The translations under genes and the position numbers were made by a program. The notes beneath the pieces were generated by a model. The model was given only the letters and a program-made list of their open reading frames with translations, did no database searches and was not told the origin of the DNA. 64,000 nucleotides of DNA from CAZDVK01 sp964508915. GTDB taxonomy: Bacteria; Pseudomonadota; Alphaproteobacteria; Paracaedibacterales; CAIULA01. How positions within the stretch are numbered: the stretch's first letter is position 1; every line of letters starts with the position of its first letter. The stretch spans positions 8,904 through 72,903 of the forward strand of contig CAZDVK010000007.1 of NCBI GenBank assembly GCA_964508915.1, in the 5' to 3' direction. Positions 44,008 through 52,767 of this stretch are shown piece by piece.

Positions 44008-45368
44008 TACGACTGACCAGCTGTTACAAAAGCTAACTTTTCTGGGGAAAAGACCTGCTGAATAACCTTGTTAACTTCTTGAACTGTTAGTTTTTCATAA
44101 TAACTATTTCGTTTCGACACAAAATCTATGGGCAAATTATCAAGACGGCAACTTGTTAAAATTTTAACAAGTTTTGGGGTTGAATCAAACCCAAGGGCGT
44201 ACCCGCCTATAATGCGCTTTTTAAAAAATTCTAATTCTTGTTCTGTAATTCCTGAGGTTGCAAATTCTTTCATAACATTTCGAATAATTTGAATAACTTC
44301 TTGGACAGCTTCCTTTTTCGTTGCTGTCATTCCCAATGAAAAAGGTTCAAGCAGTTTTCCCTGGCTTAGGTTGGCAGAAATACCATATGTTAAGCCGCGC
44401 TTTTCACGAACTTCTTCCCACAAACGTGACAAAGGGCCGCTAATCAAAACCTGATGGGCAAAGTTGAATGCATAAAAATTTGGGTCCTGTCGGTGCAAGA
44501 CAGGAAAGGAAAACACAATATTAACCTGGGGAAAGGGGGCTTCTGTATGTTTAACTTCTGTCACCTTTTCAAGTGGCAACGACGATGGTACTTGCAAGGC
44601 TTCGCCCTTAGGTAAATCCTGAAGAACACCTTCCACCATATCTGTGACTTGTTTTTCATTCGACTGCCCAGCTACAACCACAAAAGCAGCGGCCTGGGTT
44701 GCAATTTTCTTCAAAGCATTGCGAAGCTGGTCCGGTGTGATGTTTGGAATGCTATCAATTTTTTGCTGCGTTGAAATGGCGTATGGGTGATTTTTTGGAA
44801 ATACGCCTTTTTTAAAAGCTTCTACCGCTATAACATTGGGTTCATGCAAGGATTGTTTAAGATTAGCTACCAGTTGTTCTTTAACCCGACGAACATCGTC
44901 ATCAGCAAACCGGGGCTGCGTCAGCATCAGCTTAATCAATTCAAAAGCTTCTTGGGCATTCGAAGCCAACGTCCGAAAGAAAACGGTAAAATGGTCACCA
45001 TCACTGTATATGTTAATACTAATTTTCTTTTCTACTAACTTTCGCTTCAGTTCCTGGCTGGTATAAGGGCCCGCCCCTTCATCAAGCAAACATGCTAATA
45101 ATTGAGAAAGGCCTGGACAGTTTTCTTCATGCAAAGAAGCAGCCCCATAACGAAATGTTATTTGACCACTTAAAACAGGAATATCGCATGGCACAAACCA
45201 AATGGGTTCACCATAGCATTGAGGTAATTCTGATATATTAACAGGTGTTGTCACGGAAGGGGCTTCCTTTCTGGGGCAAATGGCTGCATGTTTGTTTTTG
45301 AAATAAAACGCCCCAATTGTTAAAGCAGCCAGTATTAAGCATAAGAAAAAGATTCGGTTTTTGTTCAT
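44007..45368 (-). CDS. M16 peptidase-like protein, non-catalytic subunit
   Basis: This 453-residue exported protein has an N-terminal membrane segment (FFLCLILAALTIGAFYF) and the M16 double-domain fold. Where the zinc motif should be it reads LSQLLACLLDEGAG, so H-x-x-E-H is lost and the protein cannot bind zinc the usual way. The Gly-rich and R/Y region (EVREKRGLTYGISANL) of the second half is kept. It probably forms the substrate-gripping partner of the catalytic subunit encoded next. It overlaps the DUF3035 gene as ATGA. Confidence 0.88.
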   Translation of the reverse strand: MNKNRIFFLCLILAALTIGAFYFKNKHAAICPRKEAPSVTTPVNISELPQCYGEPIWFVPCDIPVLSGQITFRYGAASLHEENCPGLSQLLACLLDEGAGPYTSQELKRKLVEKKISINIYSDGDHFTVFFRTLASNAQEAFELIKLMLTQPRFADDDVRRVKEQLVANLKQSLHEPNVIAVEAFKKGVFPKNHPYAISTQQKIDSIPNITPDQLRNALKKIATQAAAFVVVAGQSNEKQVTDMVEGVLQDLPKGEALQVPSSLPLEKVTEVKHTEAPFPQVNIVFSFPVLHRQDPNFYAFNFAHQVLISGPLSRLWEEVREKRGLTYGISANLSQGKLLEPFSLGMTATKKEAVQEVIQIIRNVMKEFATSGITEQELEFFKKRIIGGYALGFDSTPKLVKILTSCRLDNLPIDFVSKRNSYYEKLTVQEVNKVIQQVFSPEKLAFVTAGQS

Positions 45369-45847
45369 GGACCTGTATCAACTTTTTGATTTGCGTCAAC
45401 TTTCTGATCTGTTTTTTGATCTGTATTGATAGAATTCACATTCGTCTTGAATTCATCTTTCCAAGAAGCCATTTTTTCCGTCACTTTATCGGATAAAGAT
45501 GCATCAACAGAGGCTTCTTTATTAACAGTTTCCCGAATACTTGGGTCAGGTGTTTGTCCTTTAGCTGCTTGATCGACAAGGGTTTTTTCAGAAGTCGATG
45601 TTGCTGCCTCTTCTTTTTTAACACCTAGAGCTGCTTGAGCTGCTTCTGATGAAGTTTGACCAGCTGGGGTTTGAGTTGCCCCATCTTTAGGTGGTCTTAA
45701 TTTATAGTCCTTCGGAACGCTAAGCGGGGGGTTATCTGACACATTAAATTCATTAGGTTGATAATGATCCAGACCCAGGGTATTGCGCATATCGCAACCA
45801 GACAAAAGAAAAGCGGTCATAGGAAGAAATAAAAAAATACGACTCAT
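45365..45847 (-). CDS. DUF3035 lipoprotein (BamF-like)
   Basis: This 160-residue protein has a lipobox LLSGC at the end of its signal peptide, so it is a lipoprotein with a lipidated Cys at about residue 18. The segment NEFNVSDNPPLSVPKDYKLRPPK is typical of DUF3035, an alphaproteobacterial family that includes the Caulobacter BAM-complex subunit BamF (from memory). The rest is polar and probably disordered. It lies in the lspA-DUF3035-M16-M16 order common in alphaproteobacteria. Confidence 0.82.
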   Translation of the reverse strand: MSRIFLFLPMTAFLLSGCDMRNTLGLDHYQPNEFNVSDNPPLSVPKDYKLRPPKDGATQTPAGQTSSEAAQAALGVKKEEAATSTSEKTLVDQAAKGQTPDPSIRETVNKEASVDASLSDKVTEKMASWKDEFKTNVNSINTDQKTDQKVDANQKVDTGP

Positions 45848-45854
45848 AAAAAAT

Positions 45855-46337
45855 TTAACCCTTTTTATATTTTAACTGTTTCATAAATTGCTGGCCCAAA
45901 ATACAAAGCACGCCAACGACAATAGCACTGTCTGCTATATTAAAGGCTGGCCAATGATATTGGAATAGGTGAAAATCTAAAAAATCAACAACAGCGCCAT
46001 AGGTAAAACGATCAATAACATTACTGAAGGCCCCCCCCAGAATAAGGCTGTAACAAATTTTTTCAATGAAGGATTCGCTTTTTGCTAAGGCATAAACAAG
46101 CCATCCCATCAGCACAAAAGCCAGACAAATTAAAATAATACGCATCCAGGGTAGGTGACTTTGGAACATACCAAAACTAACGCCGGGGTTATACACCAGG
46201 GTTACATTAAAAAAAGGCGTTAGTTCTATTTTTTTTAAAACCGTCAAATATTGAACAGCAAAAACCTTCGTCATCTGGTCAATGACAAACACGATAAACC
46301 CTATCCAAAAAGGCTGCTTATGATTTTTTAAACTCAT
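45855..46337 (-). CDS. lspA: Lipoprotein signal peptidase II
   Basis: LspA cleaves prolipoproteins after lipid attachment at the Cys. The 160-residue protein has four transmembrane segments. The two catalytic Asp are D118 (VVDFLDFH) and D136 (FNIADSAIVVG), and N50 starts the conserved NPGVSFGMF motif. Its substrates include the DUF3035 lipoprotein encoded next, 8 bp away. Confidence 0.95.
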   Translation of the reverse strand: MSLKNHKQPFWIGFIVFVIDQMTKVFAVQYLTVLKKIELTPFFNVTLVYNPGVSFGMFQSHLPWMRIILICLAFVLMGWLVYALAKSESFIEKICYSLILGGAFSNVIDRFTYGAVVDFLDFHLFQYHWPAFNIADSAIVVGVLCILGQQFMKQLKYKKG

Positions 46338-46391
46338 AAGAAAACCCTTACCATAAAAAGGATTTTTTTTCTACTTAGGTTACGTGAGGAT

Positions 46392-47318
46392 TTATACTTT
46401 TGCCAGAACCGTCACAACCATACCTGACGCATCGGGTATAAATTCTACGTCTGAAAAGCCCACTTTCTTTAGGGTTTCGCTTATGGTTTCCAAAGTTTCA
46501 GGGACCTCTTCAGGGGCATGAATAATTTCAGAAAATAAAATGTTTTGAAGCCGTAGCATTTTAGGGTCAATAACATCCATATTCCATGTGGACCCCTTAG
46601 ACTGATCTGGTGAGGGTGTTAAAAAACTTGTTACAAAAACACCACCTGGCTTTAGTGCTTTAAAGCAGCAAGAAAATTTTTCTTCTAATGATGCTTGCCC
46701 TTTTTCTTGCACATTCCAACCTTGATGAACCATCACATGATATTCTTTTGATACATCCAAAGAAACTGTGTCGGCCTGAATTAGCGTAATAACTGTTGAT
46801 AGATTATTTTCTATAGCCCAGCTTGCTGCTGTTGACAGTGATTCAAAATCAGAATCAATGCCAAAAAGCTGAAAGTTTTTCAAAGTTCCGTAATCAAGGG
46901 TTAACATGTCCCCCATGACACCGCAGGGTGATGCAGCAATAGCAATATTTTCTTGAAGGATGCTTTGTAAAAATTCTTGAATTATTTTATAGCTATGTCT
47001 TTTTGCCAAAGTAATGGGAAGGGAATCTAAAATTCTTTGTTCTAAAGTATTTGAGATTTGTTGGTTTGCATAACGGCGCATCACATAGTCGTACCAAAAA
47101 CCATTAAGACGCCTGTTTTGAAGCCAAAAGCGGCCCAAAGAAAAAGCCATCAGGTCGTCTAGCAAATCAAGATGTTCTTTCAGTTCAAATTCAGATACCT
47201 GTCGATCGCTAACCAATCGGGCCCTGGTAACAGTATAAATTTGCTGAGCATCCACAAACTGAGAATCATGTTCATGCGTTAATAATGGATCAATATCGAA
47301 TTTGCGAACGGTATTCAC
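46392..47318 (-). CDS. SAM-dependent methyltransferase-like protein
   Basis: This 308-residue protein starts at GTG 47318, which overlaps the stop of the pseudouridine synthase gene as GTGA and has GGGAGG 7 nt upstream. The N-terminal 100 residues are helical and unfamiliar. The C-terminal part is a class I methyltransferase: SPCGVMGDMLTLDY as a divergent SAM loop, FGIDSDFESL for the ribose contact, then KALKPGGVFVTSFLTP. The first glycine motif is imperfect, so activity is probable but not assured. The substrate is unknown. Confidence 0.65.
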   Translation of the reverse strand: MNTVRKFDIDPLLTHEHDSQFVDAQQIYTVTRARLVSDRQVSEFELKEHLDLLDDLMAFSLGRFWLQNRRLNGFWYDYVMRRYANQQISNTLEQRILDSLPITLAKRHSYKIIQEFLQSILQENIAIAASPCGVMGDMLTLDYGTLKNFQLFGIDSDFESLSTAASWAIENNLSTVITLIQADTVSLDVSKEYHVMVHQGWNVQEKGQASLEEKFSCCFKALKPGGVFVTSFLTPSPDQSKGSTWNMDVIDPKMLRLQNILFSEIIHAPEEVPETLETISETLKKVGFSDVEFIPDASGMVVTVLAKV

Positions 47319-48250
47319 GTAAAGGCCTCCCAATCAACTTTTTGCGCTTTTAAAGTCATAACAATATGATGAGGCGGTGGTGCCATAAATGTCAACGGGG
47401 AACCATCAAGATCTGAAAAAGTTATAGAACGTGCATGTAAATGCAAGCTTTCTTGTGGAAAATGGCTTCCGTATTTTCCATCACCCAATATGGGGTGCCC
47501 TATGAATGCACAGTGAACACGAAGCTGATGCGTTCGCCCAGTTTTAGGTGACAATTCTAACCAGGTTAAATTTTTAGGTCTTAAAGATTTCATAATTCTG
47601 TAATCAGTAATGGCTGTTCTTCCTTCTTTTGTATCTACAACCATTTTTTCTTTTTGATGATGCATTCCCTTGGCGATAGGGGCTTTGATCGTATCCTGAT
47701 TTGGTTGGGGAATACCTTCAACGATAGCCCAATACACTTTTCGCACCAGGTTTTTTTTAAAACATTCAGCCAAATGGGTTGCCATTTTTAAGGTTTTGGC
47801 TACAACAAACACGCCTGTTGTATCACGGTCTAAACGATGAACCAGGCGGTATGCTTTGCCACGACCATAAGCTTGCAGCATGCCATCTAAATGTCGTTCT
47901 GTTTTAGTTCCCCCTTGCGCCGCCAACCCGTAAGGTTTGTTAAGAACGCAAATATGTTCGTCTTCCCAAATAATTAAAGATTCTAAATATTCCAAGTCTT
48001 CAGGGGTATAATAAAAGTCTTTTTTAGGGGCAACATGATGTTCTTGAGAATTTAAAACTTCTTCAAAATGTTTATGAACCGTCACAACGTCTTGATCTGT
48101 AACTCGGGTGGAAGATTTTGCCTTTTTTCCATTCACCAAAATGTGACCCAGACGCAAACTCTTTTCAATATATCCCTGTGTTGCTTTGGGGTATTGTCGT
48201 CGAATCCACCGATCTAGGCGGGTTGTGACCCCTGCCTCAAGTTCAGTCAT
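47315..48250 (-). CDS. RluC/RluD-type 23S rRNA pseudouridine synthase
   Basis: This enzyme isomerises uridines in 23S rRNA. It has an N-terminal S4 domain (residues 10-60) and the catalytic Asp143 in HRLDRDTTGV, followed by VARTL-like and GRTHQLRVHCAFIGHPILGD motifs. Whether it is RluC (U955, U2504, U2580) or RluD type is not decided by sequence alone; the C-terminal end resembles RluC. It overlaps popZ by ATGA and the methyltransferase gene by GTGA, forming a three-gene operon. Confidence 0.92.
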   Translation of the reverse strand: MTELEAGVTTRLDRWIRRQYPKATQGYIEKSLRLGHILVNGKKAKSSTRVTDQDVVTVHKHFEEVLNSQEHHVAPKKDFYYTPEDLEYLESLIIWEDEHICVLNKPYGLAAQGGTKTERHLDGMLQAYGRGKAYRLVHRLDRDTTGVFVVAKTLKMATHLAECFKKNLVRKVYWAIVEGIPQPNQDTIKAPIAKGMHHQKEKMVVDTKEGRTAITDYRIMKSLRPKNLTWLELSPKTGRTHQLRVHCAFIGHPILGDGKYGSHFPQESLHLHARSITFSDLDGSPLTFMAPPPHHIVMTLKAQKVDWEAFT

Positions 48251-48795
48251 GAACGACCTGTTAGGCGTTGAATTTCCTTTTGAACTAGGTTTTCAACAAT
48301 CCCTGGCATATTTTTATCTAGCCATTGTTGAATCATATCCTGTGTCATTTTCCGAAAAACTTGATCCAAATTTAACCCTGCCCCGCTGGAAACAGGAGGT
48401 TCCTGAGACGGAGCAGATGTTTTACGCACTGTCTCAGATAATTTATCAAAAGGGTTTCCCGCAGGTTGAGGATATTCGGATTTTGTCTCTTGTGGGCGAA
48501 GGGGTTCATAAGCTTGGCGATCTGCGTAAGGAACATTCTGTTTTTCACGCGGCACTTCAAAAGCACTTGTTAAACGAACCACATCGGGCGACTTAGCCGC
48601 ATAAGCATGAGGGGTTGCATCTGGTTCCAAGTGAACATATGGAGATGCCGATGCCGGAGCCTCAACAGGCTTTTGCTGTTGATGATCATCCATTACAACG
48701 GTTTCTTGGCCATCGCCAGACACATAGCGGCGGATGGATGCAAGGATTTCATCCATGGTCATATCCTCTTCTTGACGTCGATTCGCATTATTCAT
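48247..48795 (-). CDS. popZ: Cell pole-organizing protein PopZ (DUF2497)
   Basis: PopZ self-assembles into a polar matrix that anchors ParB-parS and recruits cell-cycle regulators in Caulobacter. This 182-residue protein keeps the N-terminal helix MTMDEILASIRRYVSGD (residues 12-28), the client-binding region. The middle is Pro/Gln-rich and disordered. The C-terminus has the oligomerisation segments VFRKMTQDMIQQWLDKNMP and IVENLVQKEIQRLTGR. ATG 48795 with GGGG upstream is the start; an alternative is the Met 11 codons on. It pairs with the parABS locus at 7-9 kb. Confidence 0.93.
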   Translation of the reverse strand: MNNANRRQEEDMTMDEILASIRRYVSGDGQETVVMDDHQQQKPVEAPASASPYVHLEPDATPHAYAAKSPDVVRLTSAFEVPREKQNVPYADRQAYEPLRPQETKSEYPQPAGNPFDKLSETVRKTSAPSQEPPVSSGAGLNLDQVFRKMTQDMIQQWLDKNMPGIVENLVQKEIQRLTGRS

Positions 48796-48815
48796 CCAAA
48801 ATCCCCACGTTTATT

Positions 48816-50285
48816 TTAAAACTTATACCGTGTTTCTTCATAATGAGCTTGAGGATTAAAATAATCAACAGCCAGCTTTAGATTCTGAGCATTTAAAAAG
48901 CCCATGAGAGACAACACTTGGAAAACGGCATATTGATAACTTTTAACCGCATTGATTTTGCTTAATTTAGCATCTAACAAAGCAGCCTGAGCGTTCAAAA
49001 CATCAAGCAATACTTTTGTCCCAACGTTCATTTCTTGCTGAGTTCCTTCTAAGCTGATCTCACAGGCTTTGACCTGCTTTTCATAGTTATCAATATTGTT
49101 TTTGGCCGACAACATATTTTGCCAGGCCTCTACCAACTGTTCAACAACTTGAAGGCGTGTTTTTTCAACAGCGACACGCTTGGCAACAGCTACTTCGTGT
49201 GCTTGACGTTTTTTTGATCGAATGCTTCCACCTTCGTACAAAGGAATAGATGCTGATACCATAAGCTGATTGTTTGTTTGGAAATCTCGAGAATTCAAAG
49301 TATTTGAATAGCCTGTTGGGGTTGTTTTGCCTAAGGTTTCATCACGCGTTGAACTGGCCTGCATATCTATTTTGGGAAGCAAACCTGAACCAATTTGTTC
49401 TGTCTCCGCTTGTTTTGCCGCATGTGCGTACTGGGCCTGAATAACATCAGGGTTTTTATCCTTAGCCGTTATTGTTGCTGACTCAAGGTCCGCTGGAAGG
49501 CCGCTCGGCAAACTTATAGGTGCCAGTGCCGCCGTAGGCTGGATACCTGTAATTTGCAAAAATTTGGCCTTTAAGCCTTCATGCTGGGCTAACGCCACCT
49601 GAAGTCTGGCATCAGCGTCAGCCAGTTTAGCTTCCGCATTGGCAACTTGGGTTATGGTTTCTTCACCAATTCGGTGTTTTTCTTGCGCTGATTCGTAATT
49701 CCGCTTTAAAGCTTGCTTATTCGCTTCAAGTTGTTCAATTTCAGATTTTTTAGCAGCCAGTTCCAAATAAGTTTGAATTACGTTTAAGAAAAGCTTTTGC
49801 TCTAGTGCTGCTAACTGCGCCCAAAGGCCTTTAATGTTGTGATCGGCCACTTCCAATGTTGCCAACGTACCGCCGCCTTGGTACAAATTCTGCCTTAGAA
49901 CCACCCCACCACTTCGCTTGTTTGATGTAGACCCAGAGGTTGGGGCAGAGGTATTATCTCCACTCTTTTGGTTGCCAGAATTAATACTTTGACTTCCTGT
50001 CATGCTTCCCTGCAAGTCAACAGTAGGACGGAACCCAGCAGCTGCTTGCACAGTGTCTTCGTGGGAGGCAAAAACATTTTGCCTGGCTTCTTTTAATTCC
50101 GGATTGTTTATATAAGCCGCCTTCAAGGCATCCTCGAGTGTCAGCGCATGAGGAGCGGCTTTTGTGTCCGGCTTAAAAACAGTTTGCTGAACAGTGGCAG
50201 ACTCTGATGATGTTGTTGTTGCAGGTATGGCTGCTGAGGTAAGAAGAATAGATGTAAAAGCAAGTAAACCGAAGCGCATAAGCAA
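48816..50285 (-). CDS. tolC: TolC-like outer membrane efflux protein
   Basis: TolC forms a trimeric channel through the outer membrane for type I secretion and multidrug efflux. The 489-residue protein has a signal peptide, then two homologous OEP domains (starting LTLEDALKAAYINNPELKEA and LNSRDFQTNNQLM regions) with long helical segments. No associated ABC or membrane-fusion genes are in the window, so it may serve several pumps. A Ser/Gly/Asn-rich loop near residues 85-115 is a surface-loop candidate. Confidence 0.9.
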   Translation of the reverse strand: MLMRFGLLAFTSILLTSAAIPATTTSSESATVQQTVFKPDTKAAPHALTLEDALKAAYINNPELKEARQNVFASHEDTVQAAAGFRPTVDLQGSMTGSQSINSGNQKSGDNTSAPTSGSTSNKRSGGVVLRQNLYQGGGTLATLEVADHNIKGLWAQLAALEQKLFLNVIQTYLELAAKKSEIEQLEANKQALKRNYESAQEKHRIGEETITQVANAEAKLADADARLQVALAQHEGLKAKFLQITGIQPTAALAPISLPSGLPADLESATITAKDKNPDVIQAQYAHAAKQAETEQIGSGLLPKIDMQASSTRDETLGKTTPTGYSNTLNSRDFQTNNQLMVSASIPLYEGGSIRSKKRQAHEVAVAKRVAVEKTRLQVVEQLVEAWQNMLSAKNNIDNYEKQVKACEISLEGTQQEMNVGTKVLLDVLNAQAALLDAKLSKINAVKSYQYAVFQVLSLMGFLNAQNLKLAVDYFNPQAHYEETRYKF

Positions 50286-50418
50286 AACCTTTTTATTTTT
50301 GACTAGGCATTATGTTAGTATGCTGCTTTAATTTCGACAAGTAAAATTCATTAATTCGCAAGAAGCGACCTTATCAAATAATTTGTGTATCGGTTTTTAA
50401 ACCCCCCAAAAAATCATT

Positions 50419-51291
50419 CTAAAAAAGCATGGCTAGAAACAAGAAAAATAAATAAAAAATAGACAATGTAAAGAAATGCAGGGGTCGCAGTTTTTCCAAA
50501 ACCAATAGAAAAGAACCGCCTAGAAAAAGTATATTTAATATGCTTGCGCAAACTACATAAAACAAAGACGTAACTTTTAAATAATAAGGGCCATAGGCTG
50601 ATAAACACGTTAGTAAGGTGTAGGCAACAATATTCTTAAGGGTTTTTGATTGGCTTCGAACGCAAGGAAGCATAGGGATGCGCGCTTGGTTATAATCATC
50701 AATAAGCAGCATGGCCAACGACCAAAAATGGGGCGGCGTCCACAGTAAAATAATTAAACATAAGCTCCAAGCTTCTAAAGGTGCTGCATGCGCTACAGAA
50801 GCCCACCCAATAACAGGGGGCAACGCCCCAGCCAGGCCACCGATGACAATATTTTGAGGGGTTCTGGGCTTTAGGTAAAAGGTATAAACAACAACGTAAA
50901 AAAATATGGTAAAAGCCAATAACAAAGCGGCAATAAAATGAACGGCCACAGCCATCACCAGAACCGACGCTCCGCTTAGAATTAAACCAAAGGCCAAAGC
51001 AGAGTCCCCATGGATAACGCCCCGCACAAGGGGGCGATTTTGCGTGCGTTTCATGAGAGAGTCTGTCTTTTGTTCAGCCCACATGTTTAAGCACCCGGCA
51101 GCCCCCGCACCAACAGACAAACACAATAGGGAAACCATAGCAATTAGGGGGTGAATATGACCTGGCGCCAAATACAAACCACACGCACCTGTAAAAACAA
51201 CCAACGACATAACGCGTGGTTTTAGAAGCTGCCAGTAATCGGCTACTGTTGCTGTAACTGCAGGTGATGAATGGGCAAAAACTTTTGACAA
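50419..51291 (-). CDS. ctaB: Protoheme IX farnesyltransferase CtaB
   Basis: CtaB (COX10/CyoE) adds a farnesyl chain to heme b to make heme O for terminal oxidases. The 290-residue membrane protein has about eight to nine helices. It carries the prenyltransferase motif N-x-x-x-D in NMWAEQKTDSLMKRTQNRPL and a second conserved region (DDYNQARIPMLP) of the UbiA fold. No cytochrome oxidase genes lie nearby. Its presence implies an aerobic heme O or heme A oxidase. Confidence 0.93.
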   Translation of the reverse strand: MSKVFAHSSPAVTATVADYWQLLKPRVMSLVVFTGACGLYLAPGHIHPLIAMVSLLCLSVGAGAAGCLNMWAEQKTDSLMKRTQNRPLVRGVIHGDSALAFGLILSGASVLVMAVAVHFIAALLLAFTIFFYVVVYTFYLKPRTPQNIVIGGLAGALPPVIGWASVAHAAPLEAWSLCLIILLWTPPHFWSLAMLLIDDYNQARIPMLPCVRSQSKTLKNIVAYTLLTCLSAYGPYYLKVTSLFYVVCASILNILFLGGSFLLVLEKLRPLHFFTLSIFYLFFLFLAMLF

Positions 51292-51393
51292 AAGATTAAA
51301 ACTAACCGAGTTTTTATTTTTTCTATTCTGGCATTTTGGCCAAAAATTTTAAATATGGTAAGAAAAAAATAGGTAATCTGCTTGAAATTCTTA

Positions 51394-51648
51394 TTAAGAC
51401 CCAACAATTTTCTTTTTGGGTGGGGCGCTTAAAGATGTTTCCAGCGACCTATGGATAGCCAGCGCACTTTCTGATGCGGCTTTATTTTCCATCAAAACGC
51501 GTTCGTATATTTCTTCCCGATAAACGGTGACGTGTTCAGGGAATGAAAAACCAAGTTTTACGGTTTTTCCATGAACTTCAACAACTTTTATTTCAATGTC
51601 ATCGTTCACACGAATTGATTGACCGGGTTTTCTGGTTAAAAAAAGCAT
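51394..51648 (-). CDS. csrA: Carbon storage regulator CsrA
   Basis: CsrA is a dimeric RNA-binding protein that blocks ribosome binding sites by recognising GGA motifs. The 84-residue protein has the full core: MLFLTRKPGQSIRVNDDIEI, VKLGFSFPEHVTVYREEIYE with the RNA-binding region. It has a charged 25-residue C-terminal tail ending in KKKIV. It is divergent from the flagellar genes starting at 51719, with about 70 bp between; flagellar regulation by CsrA is common, including hag or fliC control in other bacteria. Confidence 0.92.
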   Translation of the reverse strand: MLFLTRKPGQSIRVNDDIEIKVVEVHGKTVKLGFSFPEHVTVYREEIYERVLMENKAASESALAIHRSLETSLSAPPKKKIVGS

Positions 51649-51718
51649 AAAATTATCTAAATTTTAGTTAAATATTAACGTTTATGTATCACATTAAACC
51701 TAGCAGGAGATGAAACAG

Positions 51719-52090
51719 GTGTCTACAGTCATGTCACTTTTTAATAATGGCTTGTCCACAATTATGCTTCAACGCCTTCAATGGCTTAATAAGCGGGGTC
51801 AAGTAATTACTGGCAACATTGCCCATGCGGAAATTCCGTCCATGGCCAGAAAAGAATTGCGGTCATTCAGGCATATTTTAAAAAATCAAAGCCATCTGAA
51901 CAAAACACCATCCATTGATAACTCCATGCTGGCTTTTACACCCGATGACGTGTTGAAAACAAAATCTGAAATTTCCCGGGAAGTGGAAATGCTGGAACTT
52001 GCCCATAATAATATTGAACATGACGCACTTATTAATATGGTTCGCAATTTTCATAAAATGATGCGAACCATCATCAGCCGGTCACAATAA
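51719..52090 (+). CDS. flgB: Flagellar basal-body rod protein FlgB
   Basis: FlgB is a proximal rod protein of the flagellar basal body. I choose GTG 51719 because AGGAG at 51705-51709 lies 9 nt upstream; the ATG at 51710 would sit on the ribosome site. ATG 51731 is also possible. The protein has the FlgB N-terminal pattern (STIMLQRLQWLNKRGQVITGNIAHA), and the C-terminus (MVRNFHKMMRTIISRSQ) matches the rod-core end. It is short, about 124 residues. It heads flgB-flgC. Confidence 0.85.
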   Translation: MSTVMSLFNNGLSTIMLQRLQWLNKRGQVITGNIAHAEIPSMARKELRSFRHILKNQSHLNKTPSIDNSMLAFTPDDVLKTKSEISREVEMLELAHNNIEHDALINMVRNFHKMMRTIISRSQ

Positions 52091-52101
52091 GGAGATAACT
52101 C

Positions 52102-52527
52102 ATGAATAAAACATCCTTTTCACCGCTCCTTAGCGCCATGTACGTGTCGTCATCGGCTATGCAAACACAAAACCAACGTATACTGGTTATTTCTGAAAAT
52201 TTAGCCCATGCAGGTATGCGTTCTAACCCTCAGAATCCGCCTTATCAAAGAAAAGTTCTTAGTTTTGAAAGCATTTACGACAAGAAGCTTCAAACAGAAA
52301 TTGTTCGGGTCAAAAAAACAGGTTTTGATAAAACACCACCTACACGTATCTATAGCCCTGGTGACCCATCTGCTGACAGCGAAGGTTATGTTTTAGAAGC
52401 AAACGTCAAACCTTTCATCGAACTGGCAGACATGCGTGAAGCTGGCCGCAGCCAAGAAGCCAACTTACGTGCTTTTGAAAAAATTCTATCCATGATGCAA
52501 AACACCATTAGCCTATTAAAAAATTAA
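52102..52527 (+). CDS. flgC: Flagellar basal-body rod protein FlgC
   Basis: FlgC follows FlgB in the rod. The 141-residue protein has the N-terminal rod signature (MYVSSSAMQTQNQRILVISE and ENLAHAGM) and the C-terminal NLRAFEKILSMMQNTISLL heptads. A site AGGAGA precedes ATG 52102. It is 11 bp after flgB. The window has no other flagellar structural genes beyond the two ORFs that follow, so the rest must be elsewhere. Confidence 0.93.
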   Translation: MNKTSFSPLLSAMYVSSSAMQTQNQRILVISENLAHAGMRSNPQNPPYQRKVLSFESIYDKKLQTEIVRVKKTGFDKTPPTRIYSPGDPSADSEGYVLEANVKPFIELADMREAGRSQEANLRAFEKILSMMQNTISLLKN

Positions 52528-52539
52528 AGGGGAACATAA

Positions 52540-52767
52540 ATGAAAATTGAAGGTTCACAATCATCATATGCTTTAAAATCACAAGCGGCAGCGCTTAATA
52601 AAACCGTTTCTCATGCAGACCAAGCTGCATCCAATTTTACAGCACTTTTAAATCAGGTGGGTGATCAACAAAAAACCGGTGATTATTCACCGTCTGCCCT
52701 CGATTCATCATCACTTTTTAATATGGATGGTGAACAAAAAGATAATCGTGGAGGCATTCTTGTCTGA
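52540..52767 (+). CDS. Small flagellar-locus protein, unidentified
   Basis: A 75-residue protein sits between flgC and the FliE-like gene; its ATG at 52540 has AAGGGG upstream. It has a helical N-terminal half (YALKSQAAALNKTVSHADQA) and a polar, disordered end. SNFTALLNQV looks like the N-terminal segment of FliE proteins. It could be a separate flagellar protein or a detached N-terminal part of FliE. The stop overlaps the start of the next gene by 8 bp. Confidence 0.5.
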   Translation: MKIEGSQSSYALKSQAAALNKTVSHADQAASNFTALLNQVGDQQKTGDYSPSALDSSSLFNMDGEQKDNRGGILV

